Source: Malurus cyaneus samueli (lineage: Eukaryota; Chordata; Aves; Passeriformes; Maluridae). Taken from it: a stretch of DNA of 64,000 nucleotides. This document shows, in pieces, positions 1 through 12,800 of the stretch (positions are counted from its first letter, which is position 1; the number at the start of each line of letters is the position of its first letter). The stretch lies in assembly GCA_009741485.1 (NCBI GenBank), contig VKON01000103.1, forward strand, positions 2,813,570 through 2,877,569, given 5' to 3'. Below the pieces are notes generated by a model. It ran no database searches. It was given only the letters and a program-made list of their open reading frames with translations, and had not been told where the DNA came from. The position numbers were made by a program, and so were the translations under genes.

Positions 1-2734
1 GTTAGGCAGATACTAATATTAGAACTAATGCTTAGCAGTTTGTTTTTAGATTGTTAGCATCTATTGATGATACATGTAGTTCCAAGAGACAGAAAAATAT
101 TAACACACATTTTTTCATCTTGCTAGTTTTTAATCTGTCACTTGGTTGTAAATGTTTCTGTTTTATTTTTTTTTCATTTTAATTCAGTTGTAAATATGTC
201 TTCATGCTAATTACTTCAAATAAATTTTTTATATTATTAAGAGCAATATAATATGAAATGTATTTCTAGCAAAGATGTTCCTTTTGTTCTTAGGGAAATT
301 TTTTTTAAGTAATTTTGACATATATTGTTAGAAGTACATGTAGTTTATAATGATTAATATTCAGAGACAGAGGAATTTGTAAATAGTTATGCTGTAACCT
401 TGCCATCCTGCCCAGCCTTAGTGATGTGGTTTTAGTGTGTTTGGTCTGTGCAAATGCAAATGTGTGAATTTCCCCAGTGCAGGGAGAGCCAGAGAAATCC
501 AGTGAGTTGTTTCAGTGGTGTCAGACAACTGTGCAGAGCAAGGAGCTTCCAACCTGACCCCTTCAGTAATCAGGAGTTATGCAGCATTTATTCTTGGCAC
601 ATTGGAGGAGCATTTCTCAGAGGCTTCTGAAGAATGAGAACTGCCTGCAAAAGCTTTCAGGACCACTTGTGGAAGGAGCAGACAATGTTGCAGAAGCTGT
701 CTTCATTGGGGAAGTTCAAAGAGGAAGAAATAATTTCTTAAGGAATAGGGGTTGCTAGTTAAAAATACTGAGACCAGAGAAATTGAGTCCTCTTAATTGC
801 ATTTTAAAAGGAATATAGGTGATACAGTTGTGGTGAGCCTGGGATCATGCTGGTAGTGTAATGAGAGCTGAGAAAACATTGGCCATGGAAAAGGTTGGTT
901 TGAAGCCTGAAAACTAGAATTGGGACTTGTCCACATAGCAAAGTGATGTAATTTCAATAGAATGAAGTGGAGGGTCACTTTAATATCATAATGAACGACA
1001 AGATTTTGAGTTCATTTTGATTTATTATTTTGGTACCTGATACAGCTAACGTTCTAAAGATCATCCTTGAGTTATGGTATTTTTTTCAAATTCCCAATGT
1101 TTAATATAAAATGTGCACAGGGAGTTTCTATTGTTGATATCACATATTCAAGAGGCTTGTTGGGTTTTGCTTATAAATATCGTTTGTGGCATATAAGACA
1201 CATAGATGTTCAGAGCAACCTTGAAAGGTTTTTAGACAAGCTTGTGCATGCACCATTTTGATATTCAGTCAAAGCATAAAACTGATGAATCTCGTCTTTT
1301 TTAACATGTTTTGCATACCCTTGAATGGAATTGGTTCAATTGCAACACTTTCAGGAACTAAAAAAAAAATTGAGGAAATTAAATTCTGACATGAGAAATG
1401 AATGATTCAATCAGAAGCTGATTATACATTTGTTAGCAAGGTGTGTATTTACCATTTATAACTAACATAAATGAAATGTTTCCAGAGATTGTAACAGATT
1501 GAAGTGGGATTTTTGTATTTCAGATTGCTCTTGAGTAACATTCTGCACTATTAATTGTACATAACATTTGTTTTCTTCCATACTGTGTACACATCTAGAC
1601 TTCATAAGCAGAAAGTGCTTTGCAGCACATTCCACACTCCTTGGTGGCACAAAACTTTTCATACCTTTCCATTGCCTAATATTTTTGTCAGATTGCCAGT
1701 TAGGTAGAAAGCAAAGTGTGTTTGGGAAGCAGTGGAGATTGGAGATATGATACAGCCCGTTTTATTTTCTTGCCAATCTGCTCTGACTGCTACCTGCTGG
1801 CTTGTCTTTACAAACTAATTTAAATAATAGCATTTATCTATCAATGAAGTACACATTTTATTGATTTCACTGTTGTACCATGCAGGGTTAAATTGTGTCA
1901 GTGGTGCAAGTGTGGAAAGGATGTAAAAGATCTTGTCCCACTGGGAAATTCTCACCAAAACATGCAAAGGCTGCAGGGTGTTGTTTGTACTTTTATTCAT
2001 TTACTTGGTTATTGTCATTGCAGGACAGTGAATTTCTAGGAGTTATCTGAAGCACAGGCTTGGGAAGCTGTGAATATTTGTCTGTGGGGATGGAATTTTG
2101 TACAGGAGAAAGAATGATACTGCTGTCGGTGAGGCTATGGAGCCATTTCTGATCTCTACATCTTCATTTTGCAAAACATTAGTTTCATTACTAAATCATT
2201 ACTAAATATACACAAATAGCAAGCATTTTAGTGACTCCTTTAATTTAAAGAGTAACTACCTTTAGCTGTGCATGCAACCTGCACAGCTATGCTCCAGCAT
2301 ATTATGCCTTGTACGTGGGCATGTTGAAAGCCACTCAAATCAAAAATCACATCTGTGTCTTTTTATAGAACTGTAACAACCTGATACTCAACAAAGACTT
2401 GTGCAAACTTTTATCTTCTTCGTTAGAAGTCAAAATCTGAATCTTTCGATATTGGATATAAAAATGTGGGTACAAAAATAATTTTAAATTAAAGAATTTT
2501 AAAATCAGTTGCTAAAAGTGAAAGTTAGGTGAATTATTTCATTATTAAGGGCTAATGCTTAGTGGTTCAGTAAAAAAAGTGGACAAGGAAAGAAGGAGGA
2601 GCAAAAAGGAGTGATCCTAAATTGAACTGTAGGTGTTTTTAACGGCAAATATAACTACACAATGGAACAAGTTCCTATCCAATCTCTGTCCTTGGAGCTG
2701 TCAAGAAAGAACTGGACAAAATTCTGTGTGACTT
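1..2734. other. AT-rich intergenic DNA, no gene seen
   Basis: Only short chance reading frames occur. I see no splice-flanked conserved frame, RNA gene or recognisable mobile element. The sequence is strongly AT-rich with almost no CpG, as expected of ordinary bird intergenic or intronic DNA. Confidence 0.6.
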
Positions 2735-2830
2735 AATCAGTGTTGAACTTGCTTTGAGCATTGAACTTTGAAGCTGAGCTAGGTGAACCTTCCAAGCTTT
2801 CTTCCAACTTGAATCATTCTGTGATTCAAA
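2735..2830 (+). repeat. Diverged CR1 LINE 3' end
   Basis: The segment ends in CTTCCAACTTGAATCATTC followed by TGTGATTC, which resembles the end of bird CR1 elements (a TTCCAAC box followed by the ATTCTGTG octamer). The body is heavily diverged, so this is an old, short 5'-truncated copy. It could be chance resemblance plus the octamer. Confidence 0.45.
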
Positions 2831-3324
2831 AGAAAGAATTGTCTCAAACTGAAGATCAAATAGAAGATATTTTGTAGACAATTTTTGTAAGAAGTATTAA
2901 TAGAGCTATGACTGTACAGTGTACTCCACTCATATCTCCAAAATCTTCCAGAAGATAGCTCATGGTAATTATTAAGGAAATTAAATTACTTTTGAAGAAA
3001 GGTAGGGGAGATCTGTGTATGAGTTAATTTGTAGTTCAGAAGCTAAAAATCAAAAGGAATACAAATTCAGTTTTTAGAACAGTCCAGGTAAGTGTGCTGG
3101 ATTCACAGTTTATTCACAAATTATTTCAAGAAGGGGTTCTAAGTTAAAATGCTAAAAATTATTGAAACTGAGTTATTCAGTTAGCTGAAGCAAAAACTAA
3201 CTATGAAGATTTGGAGGAGCAGTTGCTGAAGGACAGGGCAATAAAATAACAAATGAGAATGTCAATGAACACACAATAGTACCCAAGAAGGAAAACAGCC
3301 CAAACTGTACACGTATGGCCATGG

Positions 3325-3865
3325 ATTCTCAAATAGATATTATTACTCAGGAAAGAGACCTTGGAGTTATTGCAAAAAGCTGTGAAAACATCATCTCTGC
3401 AGTCAAAACAGCACAAAAATGAATAGAGAACACACCATTGTGTAGGTTCCTTGCTTGAATCTGGGTGTTGTCCTACACATTTCAAATAAATGTCATTGAA
3501 TAATAAAGGGTATAAAGATGGATGAGAGGAGCAATTAAAGCAGTGAACAGCCTGAATAACAGTCATGTAGTTCTGGAGCACTTCAGGCTGGAAAGCAGGT
3601 GATTGAGGAGCTATGACTAAGGCGTGTGAAATAACGAGTCATGGGGAAAAGGACTAGGCAACGATTATTCACTGTCTCTTACTGTATGAAAGCTAAATGG
3701 CAGGTTCAAAACACATGAAATTTCTTCCCTGTGTAGCTTATTTGATGACAAGGTCTGGAATTTAAAATGTGGTGGGTGTCAGAGTTCAAAAGTGATTACA
3801 CAAATCCATGGAAGAAATGGTTTGGGGAGCTGTTGAACACATAGGTGCTCAGAGCAGTGAGCATA
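3325..3865 (+). repeat. Ancient CR1-like LINE fragment
   Basis: Several CR1 body landmarks appear in the right order. A GAAAGAGACCTTGGAGTTAT block matches the 'rank-and-file' block also seen as GAAAGGGACCTGGGGGTGCT in the younger CR1 at 57,205-57,811. It is followed by a GTTCTGGAGCACTTCAGGCTGGAAAG-like block and later a CAAAAGTGATTACACAAATCC block. No frame is open. Diverged, presumably old and inactive. Confidence 0.5.
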
Positions 3866-5903
3866 CAGGGAGGTAGGAGGGTATTCTCAATGTTTTTTGC
3901 ATATTTGGTTCTGATTTTTCCTTTAGCATCTGCTAAGGGGTGTCAGTTAAGAAACGAGACAGGGCTTACAGGACTTTGAGCTTTAGTTTTCTACTTTGAG
4001 TTTTTCCTCAATATCTTAAGTGCTTAATGCCAAGAGGGGGGACTTCCTGACACCCTGTGCAGTCAACAGAGAAAAAGAGGGTGGAAGAGATTCTCTTCTA
4101 ATTCAGAATGGCCAGCTGGCTTGGATTTTTTTGGCAATTCACTCATCTGGCAAGTAAATCTTGTTCCTCGAGGACCTTCAAGTTTGGCACTTGGGTATCT
4201 CCTCCCAAGTGAAGTTTATCTTTACTCTCAATGTACTGTGTAAATTTGTCATAATGCACCCTAATCTATTCTTCGTTACAAATTCTGGTCTTTTAGCCTA
4301 TTTTGGACATCTTTCTGAGGCTTGAAGTCTTAGATGAGAGTCTACCCTAGTAGAGGTCCAGGAACCATAATGGGCACCAAGGGCTAGATTCTGATCTCAG
4401 CAGGGTCATGGCTTCATGCAAATTACAAATTCCTGCTATGGAGAGCAATAGAAAAAAACTACAACAAACTGAAACAAACCCCAAACCAAAAAAAACAGAA
4501 TCCATATCTATTCCAATATTGCTCTAAAAGTTGGAAATAGTGATTTTCATCTTGCATCATGATCTTATTGCAGAGTCTGGCTTTGCTTTTTCATCTGGTT
4601 CGCGGTTTGTCTTCCCTCCAGATGACCTTTAAATCATGCATTTATTTGCTAGTCTTCCTAACATTCTGTGACACTTCTGCTCTTGTTCACATAGAAAAGA
4701 AAATACATGCTGAGCAATCCAAAAGATACAGGGAGATTAATTTTATGATTGCTTTAGAATATTTCATTTCAGAGTCATGGAGACATTAAGAAATTTTTAA
4801 GCACTGAAGATGCCACTGGAAAGCTCTAAAAGCTGTATTGCCTTCACACAATTCATACATCCAAAAATTAAAGGTTCTATGGAAACTCACTGAAATATAT
4901 ACTGAATATGATAAAATATACTGAAATTACAGAATATTTTCCTAATGAATCAATTCCCATTCCTTAGTCCCTGGGCTAAGACTTTTCAGAGATGATCAGA
5001 ATGCTCATGTCTGATAATTTGTGTCTCTAACTCTTCCTCTTTGCACACAAGCATCTTACCTAGTCTCCAGTTTAAGCAGATAAAATTGACATTTTAGTTC
5101 AATATCCAGCCCTTTTGACAGAATTGCTTTAGTCATGATCTGGAGTCATTCAGTGAAGAGGATAGAGCTCTACACAAAATCACTTCTCATATAAGATGGA
5201 AGAAATCTTGTGAAAGACTCAAAGGAAAGGAAAAAAAATGTTTTGGTTCTTTTAATGAAATGGGCCCACCATTCACAACTTTTTCAAGTCCTTCCACTCT
5301 GAGTGCTTGTTTTGAGACAACTGAAGCTTGACATCCAATAATGTTGAATCTGTGCAACATTTTGCATTCACAGCAGCAACTGGTGGAATCAGGCTCTTTG
5401 CTCTGAACATATAAAAAGGCTTAAAAAAAACCTTAGCTTTTGGAAAACTCAGAACCTTAGGCTTTCAGAATTGGCAAACAAAATTAGCTGACACTCTGAA
5501 CATTTTGGCTTTTATCTTAAATATTCTGTTCCCCTTGTGTGAAATTGTGATAAAAATAACCTCTAACTTCAAAAGGGTGTTGGGAGGATCAGTTCATTAA
5601 TGTTTTCAAAGAATTCAGATGCTGTAGTGAAATCACCATACAAAATCCCATAAGGAAATTAATAATTCTGTATTCATTGTAGGCTTTGGGTTATGGTAAG
5701 TCAATAACACATAAGATTTTACACTGCATCAGAGGGGTATCAAAAGGATGGTTTTTGTCAGTAGTTTTCCCTTCTGTGAGTGCTGTCCAATCAGGGCAGT
5801 GTGTCAGGAGCAGTACAGAAAGAAATTCAAAGCTATGGGGAAAATGGACACTCAGAGACACATTCCCATTGCAGGCAGCCTTAAAAATGTCAGTTTGATG
5901 TGA
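3866..5903. other. Intergenic DNA, no gene seen
   Basis: AT-rich sequence with several A-runs (for example near 4,455-4,500 and 5,230). No supported coding or RNA feature. Confidence 0.6.
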
Positions 5904-5908
5904 CAAAC
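5904..5908 (+). repeat. Target-site duplication, left copy (CAAAC)
   Basis: CAAAC lies directly before the LTR start TGTTGTGG and is repeated at 6,517-6,521 directly after the LTR end AAGACA. A 5-bp duplication is the size produced by ERVL/class III integrases. Confidence 0.85.
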
Positions 5909-6061
5909 TGTTGTGGTTTATGGGGATCTCCTTTTGTTTCCTTTCGTGGGAATTTTTCTTTCCCATTTTTGTTGCGGATTGCCAGGTCATCCTTTTGATG
6001 GCAGGGCGATTAGTAAAGACAATAGGATCTACACCCCACCCAAACGACCTTGCTAAGTACT

Positions 6062-6080
6062 GGGAGGGGGTGGGTGTGGG
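6062..6080 (+). promoter_or_regulatory. G-rich tract with quadruplex pattern in LTR U3
   Basis: Four G-runs (GGG, GGGGG, GGG, GGG) are separated by 1-3 bases, fitting the G3+N1-7 quadruplex pattern. The tract is about 20 bp upstream of the TATA box. The same tract is kept at 29,080-29,098 in element A. Confidence 0.6.
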
Positions 6081-6099
6081 TGTGGTGGTGGCGGGTAAC

Positions 6100-6107
6100 T
6101 ATATATA
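6100..6107 (+). promoter_or_regulatory. LTR TATA box
   Basis: TATATATA sits where the U3/R boundary promoter of an LTR belongs, about 190 bp into the 608-bp LTR and upstream of the AATAAA. It is conserved at 29,118-29,125. Confidence 0.75.
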
Positions 6108-6357
6108 CTGCCCTGCTTGGCTCAGAGGGGTTGTTGGCCTGCTACCTGTGGAGCAGAGCTCGACTGCTCTTTGGTTCCTGTTTTGCTGCACTGTGAGCTT
6201 CTGCCTCGATCTGAGCCAGCCGGGACCTGCGCCACAGCGCTCCTGCAGTCACCGGGGAATCAGGTGAGCATCTCTGTGTGAGGCTGTCACTGGGCTTGTG
6301 GCTGGGCTGGTTGCTGCTATTGTTGTTATTACTTATTTTCACTTTGTTATACATATT

Positions 6358-6363
6358 AATAAA
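6358..6363 (+). terminator. LTR polyadenylation signal
   Basis: AATAAA lies in the LTR downstream of the TATA box and before U5. It is conserved at 29,375-29,380 in element A. Confidence 0.7.
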
Positions 6364-6516
6364 ACTGTTATTCCCTTTCCCCCATATTCTTGCCGGGAAG
6401 CCCGTGATTTTTTTTTTCCAAAGCTATAAGTCAGAGGGAAGGGGGGGTCATATCCACCACTCCAAAGGGGGGTCCCTGCCTTTATTGGCAAAACACCTGT
6501 CTTTCAAACCAAGACA

Positions 6517-6521
6517 CAAAC
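6517..6521 (+). repeat. Target-site duplication, right copy (CAAAC)
   Basis: Partner of 5,904-5,908. It directly follows the LTR end AAGACA. Confidence 0.85.
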
Positions 6522-8339
6522 ATTCTCTTAGAATAAAATTTATCTAGTGCCGTTAATATGAGTTTCCATGTAACTGAACCATATTTGTTTAATCATCCAC
6601 TGAGAGAATCCTGTTGATATGGTTTAAAAACAGCCCTACACTTTTTGAACCTAACACATCATATTTCAAGCACATTTCAGAGAGCTTTACACAGCACACA
6701 GCGATTGCAAGGCATGAAGGTTTCTGGAAATTACATGGCAAATGTATTGTAATTGCTGTCATGAACCTGAGGATGCCATTAAATCAGATAATCTTGGAAT
6801 TTACAGATTTGGCAACAGCAAACTTCTTTGTTCACGGAGCTAAAAAAAAATAATAATAAAAAAAAAAGCCACTCAGAATTTTCAAACTATTAAACTATTC
6901 AGAGCTGTAAGAGTTGTAAATGTTTAAGCAGGAACTCCAGTTAACAGCTGTACTGATTCCAGTCTAGCTGCTTTAACAGAAGATGAAATCAGAAGGCTGA
7001 GAGAAATCTAGAAGTGGATGGAACAAAGCTGCACAGGTTTTGATAATTATCTGCCACAATAACTGGTTCATATGGGGTCATTCTGGACTATAGATAGGTA
7101 AAGACAAAATAAGATAGTGCAGGGACTGAATCAATCTAAAAAAAAAGCCAAACAAATAAAATAAATATAGAAAAAAGAACCACAAAATTATTTGGCAATT
7201 GCATGAAGGCATCAAAACCGTCATTTATGTAGAAATTTAAAGTTAATTTATTACTTTTAGGCAATCTGGCTTTGAAACCGAGAGCTTTTTGTTTCTATTT
7301 ATTTATTTCTCAGTGATTCAAATTTTTCACTTGTGAAAACAAAATGTGTGTTCTTTTAAATATACACTAAACAAGAAAAATATCTGTATAATACACCCCT
7401 GCCAAAATACACCACTGAATCCAGGACCGAAAGAGTAAAACTGAGAGTTCAAGTGTCCTAATTTACTTTTCTCTTTGGGGATTTAAATTTTTATTTAAGC
7501 TTTACCAAATTATGTTATAAAAAGATTAGCCCAAAAAAACTCTTAACTTTTTCAGCTCCTAAGGGGAACCTGAAGCAGAAAAGGGAACATTCTTTCCAGA
7601 TGCCTTTCACTTTTAGGAAAAGAATTAGACCATATAAGACACTGCCCCTATAGATTCATGCACAATTAGTGTTTTTGCTCTCAGCATCATCACTGCTATA
7701 TTCTAAAATTGTTTTAGTGTTTGTTTTTGCACACTAGAAAATCTCAGCTACCCAGAAAATATTTTTAGATGGCCTTGACTTGAATTTTGTAAAGTCTCGC
7801 ATTCATTAATAAATAAGCACCAAAATATTGCACCGAAGCAATTAATTTTAAAAAGTTAATTGAATTGGTAGAAAAAGTTAACAAAGGGAGAATTAATTTT
7901 TTATTTTTTAAAATAGTGAAATAAGTTAGTGGCTACCCATGGCTAGGCATTTCTGGAATTGTTGAGATATCACTTTAAGAATAGACTTGGAACAATGTCA
8001 ATTTGCTTCCACAATTTGTAGGGGGAAAAAGTAAATACATCATTTCTTGATTCAATTATATCCACAAGGTAATGAAGCAAGAGATTAAAAAAAAGCTGCC
8101 AGGCTATCACTAGATTTTTTTTTTTTTTCTCAACACACAATTTTTAAAAAGCCTGTGTGGTAAAACAAAGAACCAACACAAACAGTTGGATGGGGCTTCT
8201 GGGGAGGATGAAGGTGATAAAATGCACAACTGTTCCTCCATCCAGCCACGCTGTGTACGCTGCACTGACAATGTTACTGCTGCTGACAGATATTGCTCTG
8301 AGAAGGTGTTAATGCTTTCAGGCATATGCTGAGCTATTA
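6522..8339. other. AT-rich intergenic DNA, no gene seen
   Basis: AT-rich sequence with A/T homopolymers (near 6,841-6,866 and 8,116-8,130). No coding or RNA feature supported. Confidence 0.6.
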
Positions 8340-8559
8340 ACCCGTGTTCCTTCCTTTTTATCCTTTAGAAATCCATAGGAAAACGACATGCAGTTGTGGG
8401 GGAACGGGGCCCCACAAGCCCTGATTCTGAAACCCAGCCAATTATTGTGTATGACTGAGGTCTGGGAAAAGAAAGGGATGTTAACAGCCTACATGGAGGA
8501 GGAATGCTGCATCCTTGAGAAAAGCAGATTGGAATGCAGAATTGATAACGCAGGTGGCT

Positions 8560-8870
8560 GGAAATTATAAGCATTACTAATACTGTAGCTTTTGCAAACT
8601 CACCAATTATGTTCTGATTACTAATTAAACAGCTGTCTCTTGACCAATGTATGTTTGACACAAATGTGTACTCTGGTTGCTAAAGTGGATAAAAGAGGCT
8701 TGTCCCACAATAAAGTCCTTCTTTCTTTCTGTTTTTTCACCCACTTTTTGTGTGTTTTGTATCTATTCTTTTATGTCGGCTGTCTGGCCAACAGCAACAA
8801 TGCAGTGGCAGCCGAATCCTCTTCCTTGTTTAATTAAGCTTTAATTATTCCTTCTTTGAAAACACACCAG
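8560..8870. other. Candidate conserved non-coding element
   Basis: A cluster of homeodomain-type cores (CAATTATG, ACTAATTAAACAGCTGT with an adjoining E-box, TTTAATTAAG, TTTAATTATT) lies within about 300 bp and carries no repeat. It has the look of a vertebrate developmental enhancer. This is composition-based only; conservation could not be tested here. Confidence 0.25.
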
Positions 8871-8949
8871 TTTACAGGGAGAAAACATCTCAAATTGCTG
8901 CTCTCAAGGCAGGAGTGTGCTGTTGAGAATCTGTTTGGGTTTTTGGGAG

Positions 8950-9080
8950 GTTTCCTCACGCAGGAGTCCTCAGATGCCCCGGGGTGAGCTCAGGCCACGG
9001 CGCCGCTCTCATCCCGTGCGCCCCGCGCTGTGTGCTGGACCATGAGCGCTGCTGTACTCTGATCTGCAGCACGTCTAGAC
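8950..9080. other. Small CpG cluster
   Basis: About ten CpGs lie within roughly 130 bp (CCACGGCGCCGCTC, CCCGTGCGCCCCGCGC) in DNA that is otherwise nearly CpG-free. No promoter or exon can be tied to it. It may be a regulatory element protected from CpG loss. Confidence 0.35.
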
Positions 9081-9641
9081 AGATATTCATAATGAAATAG
9101 ATGTCTGGATAATGAAGCAGCCTTGGCCTGTCCTAATGGGATTGAAGCCCACGGAGGCTGGAAAAAGAGCAACTTGCGTTGCACCCTCGTGGGCTGCTGG
9201 GTTTCACGGGTAAGATGAGCATGGGCAGCCAGGCTGGCTCTGCTGTTAACCTCAACTTCCCCTGATCTGGGCTCTGTGCAGGGTTACACAAGCATTTCGA
9301 CAAACAATCAGGAGAACTTTATACAATACTTAATCTCATCCAAAATTCTCCAGAATACAGTGTTTTGTTCAGAATCAAATTTCACCTTTTAAACACTGCA
9401 CACAGCCTTGATCTTCTAACGAATGATGGAACATCTCTTCACTTGCATACTTTAATGCTTCTTGGCGTGTGGAAATCCTTCCCAACTATAAAAAGAATGA
9501 CTGTAGCTCCCCAAGGCTGCCCTCTCGTGCTTCAGGAGTTCCTTGAAGCACTAGGTCAGACTGGAAGATGTTTGTAGGAGTGCTAGAAGTGGCAAGAAGC
9601 AGAGGGGGAGAGTGCAGGCAGCTGCCTTTTTGTTCTTAACT

Positions 9642-9812
9642 AAACTGGACAGCGAAAGGGAGCACATCCCTAAAGTCAGGAACAAAACTGGACAGTGAAA
9701 GGGAGCACATCCCTAAAGTCAGGAACAAAACTGGACAGCAAAAAGGAGCACATCCCTAAAGTCAGGAACAAAACTGGACAGCGAAAGGGAGCACATCCCT
9801 AAAGTCAGGAAC
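9642..9812 (+). repeat. 43-bp tandem repeat, four copies
   Basis: Four head-to-tail copies of a 43-bp unit (copies at 9,642-9,683, 9,684-9,726, 9,727-9,769 and 9,770-9,812) contain GGGAGCACATCCCTAAAGTC. They differ only at a few bases (GCGAAAGGG / GTGAAAGGG / GCAAAAAGG). The near-identity suggests recent expansion or ongoing homogenisation. Not coding. Confidence 0.95.
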
Positions 9813-12800
9813 GAGCTATGAGGCGTTCTCACAATCAGAAGAATTCTGTGGAGCAGAATCACAGCGAGACAGCAGAAGTCGTGGTCGTGCCATCCTCATT
9901 CTCATTTAGGTGCACAAGCGTTCCTTGGTTCTTTCTGTATTAACAAAACCTCAATAGAGGTTTTCTCAGCTTTAGGAGCGGGGAAATCTTTGCAATAATT
10001 ATGGAAATCCTCAGGTATTTCCCCCGTGGTGTTTCTACGATGCAGCATCAGAGTGATTTGGGGTTTGTTTTCGTTGGCTCTTGCTGAGAGCAGCCCAGAT
10101 GCCAACCCTTCCCATGCTGGGTGCCCCCTCCAAGCCAAAAGACCTCCCAGAACCTCCCTAAAATTAAACAATTGGTCACTCCTGCTCAAAGTTTCCCTGG
10201 AGCTACACAGGCTCAGGGTAGAAAACTTGCAAATTCATTGGGTATCATCCATCCATTATGCAGCTTCCCTTGTAACTGATGACCTTTCATAACATACCTG
10301 TGTGTTGGGCATTCATCAGCTGTAACGTGATCCACAACTCATGTAAGTGTATCTCCACAAAACCCATTAAATAATAGATGGGCCTATTGAAAAAAGTATA
10401 ACAAAAGGAGGGGGTAGAGATTCATAGCCTCCTTTGTCTTATTTTTTTTTTGGGGGGTGAAGGTAAAATTCTAATTTGTCGGCATTGAAGGTGTTAATTT
10501 CTAATTTTTTTAAATAAATAAATATAAAATATAAATATCAAAATATAAATAAATATTATTAATACAAAATATAAACATATTTTATAACATACACAAACAT
10601 GTGTATAGGTTTAAAAGATTTAAAATTCAGGCAGCAACAGAACAGAACGCAAAAACATCAGATCCTTTGTGTTTAAATAGTTTTCCAGAAATTAGTTTTT
10701 GAGGGTTTTTTTGACCAGCCATTAATGTACACATGTAGAAGAATTTGCTCTGAGCATTTCCCGTAGCATTTCCCATAACCATGTGCTTAAAGACAGGAAC
10801 CTTTTTGGAATCTGCAGCGATACTAATAGCATTTCAGTCAATAAACTGTTTACACTGGATGAAATATTCCCTGTGATTAATAGGGCACCCACTGACATGA
10901 ATTTGCTGATAAGATACATCACTGAAAAAACATACGAAACAATATTCACATTTTGGAGTACTTTTAGAGGCAAAAAAAATGTTTCATCTTGGGCATGTAG
11001 GCACTAAAAACGTGCATTCAGCTTTAGGAAAATATGGCACAGTAAAACAACTTAGGTATTTGTATTAACAGTCTTTTAATCCTTTACTGTGAATTGTTTT
11101 GCTCTGTAAATAGTGCCAACTGTAGTGGACAGATAACTGAAATACTTTTTAAAAGTCTGTACTGGCCATCTTTGCAATTTGGTTCTCATCAGAATTCACC
11201 TTATTCTGCCTAGCTGTTGCATGCTGATTTTTCTTTTCTTTTCCCCTTATTTAGGCCAATATTCTGCACATGTATTAAGTTCTGGTAAATCTTTTCAGAA
11301 TGAAAGTAAAAATTACTGTTTCTTTCAATTGCCATTTAGGAGGCAATAAGGAGAAACATCAGAGCTGAGAAAAATCTGCTCCTTTCTTTTTAGGATGTCT
11401 TTTCAATGCTGGGAAAAGTACCTTTACCTTTGGGTTTGGCCGTGGGATATAAATTCAGTCTTTCTAACCTGCTAAAAAGATCAGACAGGTCTGCTGACCC
11501 TCAAATTTATCATGCATTTTCCAGATATTGCTTTGTGTCAAGTGGTATGTGTGGGAGCGTGATACAGATGAACCCTAATTTCCAGTGTCCCAATTAATAA
11601 TTAATTTGCTGAAGTGCTAATCCAGTATATTACGTGTTTACTGTGAACTGTGATTCAACAGCCAAATAAAGATTTTTGAAGATGTTTTGTCTTCCTCTGG
11701 AATGCTGGGACATTCATTTTATCTGCTAAATGGTCACTAAATGGCCAAAGGAAGAGTAATTTCAGAGTTTGAAGATCTCTGCTTGCCAGCAGAATGACCA
11801 ACACAAATTAAAAATACTGTGCCAATTGCGATCATGCACAGGTAATTAACAGAGAAAAACAAACACACAACATTTAGTAAAATAAACCTTTTGTGACTTT
11901 CAATCACTGAATACATTTTTACTAAAATTTAATTCATGCAAACTAACGACTTTAGCATTCCTATCTGTAAATGAAATCTTTTGTTAAACCATTTCCTCTC
12001 TTGGTTTCTTTGTGTAAGATGATGTTATTCTGTAATAAATAGGCATAACTAAAGATTTTATTTTTTTTTCAGTTGTAATGCTCAGATTGGCCATGTGCTG
12101 CTGCAGAAATAACTGGTACTTATTTCCAAGAGCTGACCTTTCCAATTTCTCGTTGCTTCAGGAGGAGTCCAGGCAATCATCGCTTCTCTGGGTGACGTCT
12201 CACACATTTTCTTATTAAAACTTAGTCACAAGCTCCGATTTCTAACTTCACATGAAAGGTTTAGCAGCTCACTATTAACACCTGAATATCTGGCCATGAT
12301 TGTTTCAGTGGACGTTAACTATTTTAGTGGCTTTTTAATGAAATTAATTCTAAAGGTAGAAATCTGATCCTTCCACAGGTCACAGCTTGGTATTGTTAGA
12401 GGGCATCATATTATGAATAAATGATGGCAGTGATATGGCATTTGTGAAAAGACTTTCTGATCTTTACCTAACATCTTCCAGTGACTCAGAGGCCAACAGA
12501 TTTGCCTCTTCATTTCTTGCCAAGATAGCTGTGAGATTCTGCTCTTATCCAGAGGAGAAGGGAGAGAATAAAGAAAAAATTGTGATTGCTCAGTTGGCAG
12601 ATGGGTTCATGGCTGTGGGTCTGAACTGACTCCTGAACTAAACCCCACTTGCTTCGTGGTGATTCCAAGGGAATTTTCTAACACTTCAGCTGAGAACAGG
12701 AATTCTGACTCACAAATTCTGACTTTTCAGAAAGACACAAAGATGGGAGAGAGGCAAAAGATTTCAGCCAAGGACCCAATAGCTGGATTTCTGAGGACAG

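Larger units (their letters stand above)
5909..6516 (+). mobile_element. Solo LTR of the element A family (ERVL-like)
   Basis: A complete 608-bp LTR. It starts TGTTGTGGTTTA and ends AAACCAAGACA, so the ends are inverted repeats. It is flanked by the perfect 5-bp duplication CAAAC and is nearly identical along its length to the 5' LTR of element A at 28,927-29,524. It has a TATA box at 6,100-6,107, a G-rich tract just upstream and an AATAAA at 6,358-6,363. No internal retroviral sequence follows, so the provirus was presumably lost by LTR-LTR recombination. The small differences from the proviral LTR suggest a young family. Reading frames inside it are LTR shadows, not genes. Confidence 0.92.

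Noticed and set aside
3201..3581. 126-residue minus-strand frame
   Set aside because: Antisense to an old CR1 fragment; no coding signature.
5911..6267. 118-residue hydrophobic frame, also at 28,929-29,285
   Set aside because: It lies wholly within the U3/R part of the LTR and overlaps promoter elements; its presence in two places only reflects LTR identity.
9642..9812. CRISPR array
   Set aside because: Repeats abut with no spacers, in a vertebrate genome; an ordinary tandem repeat.
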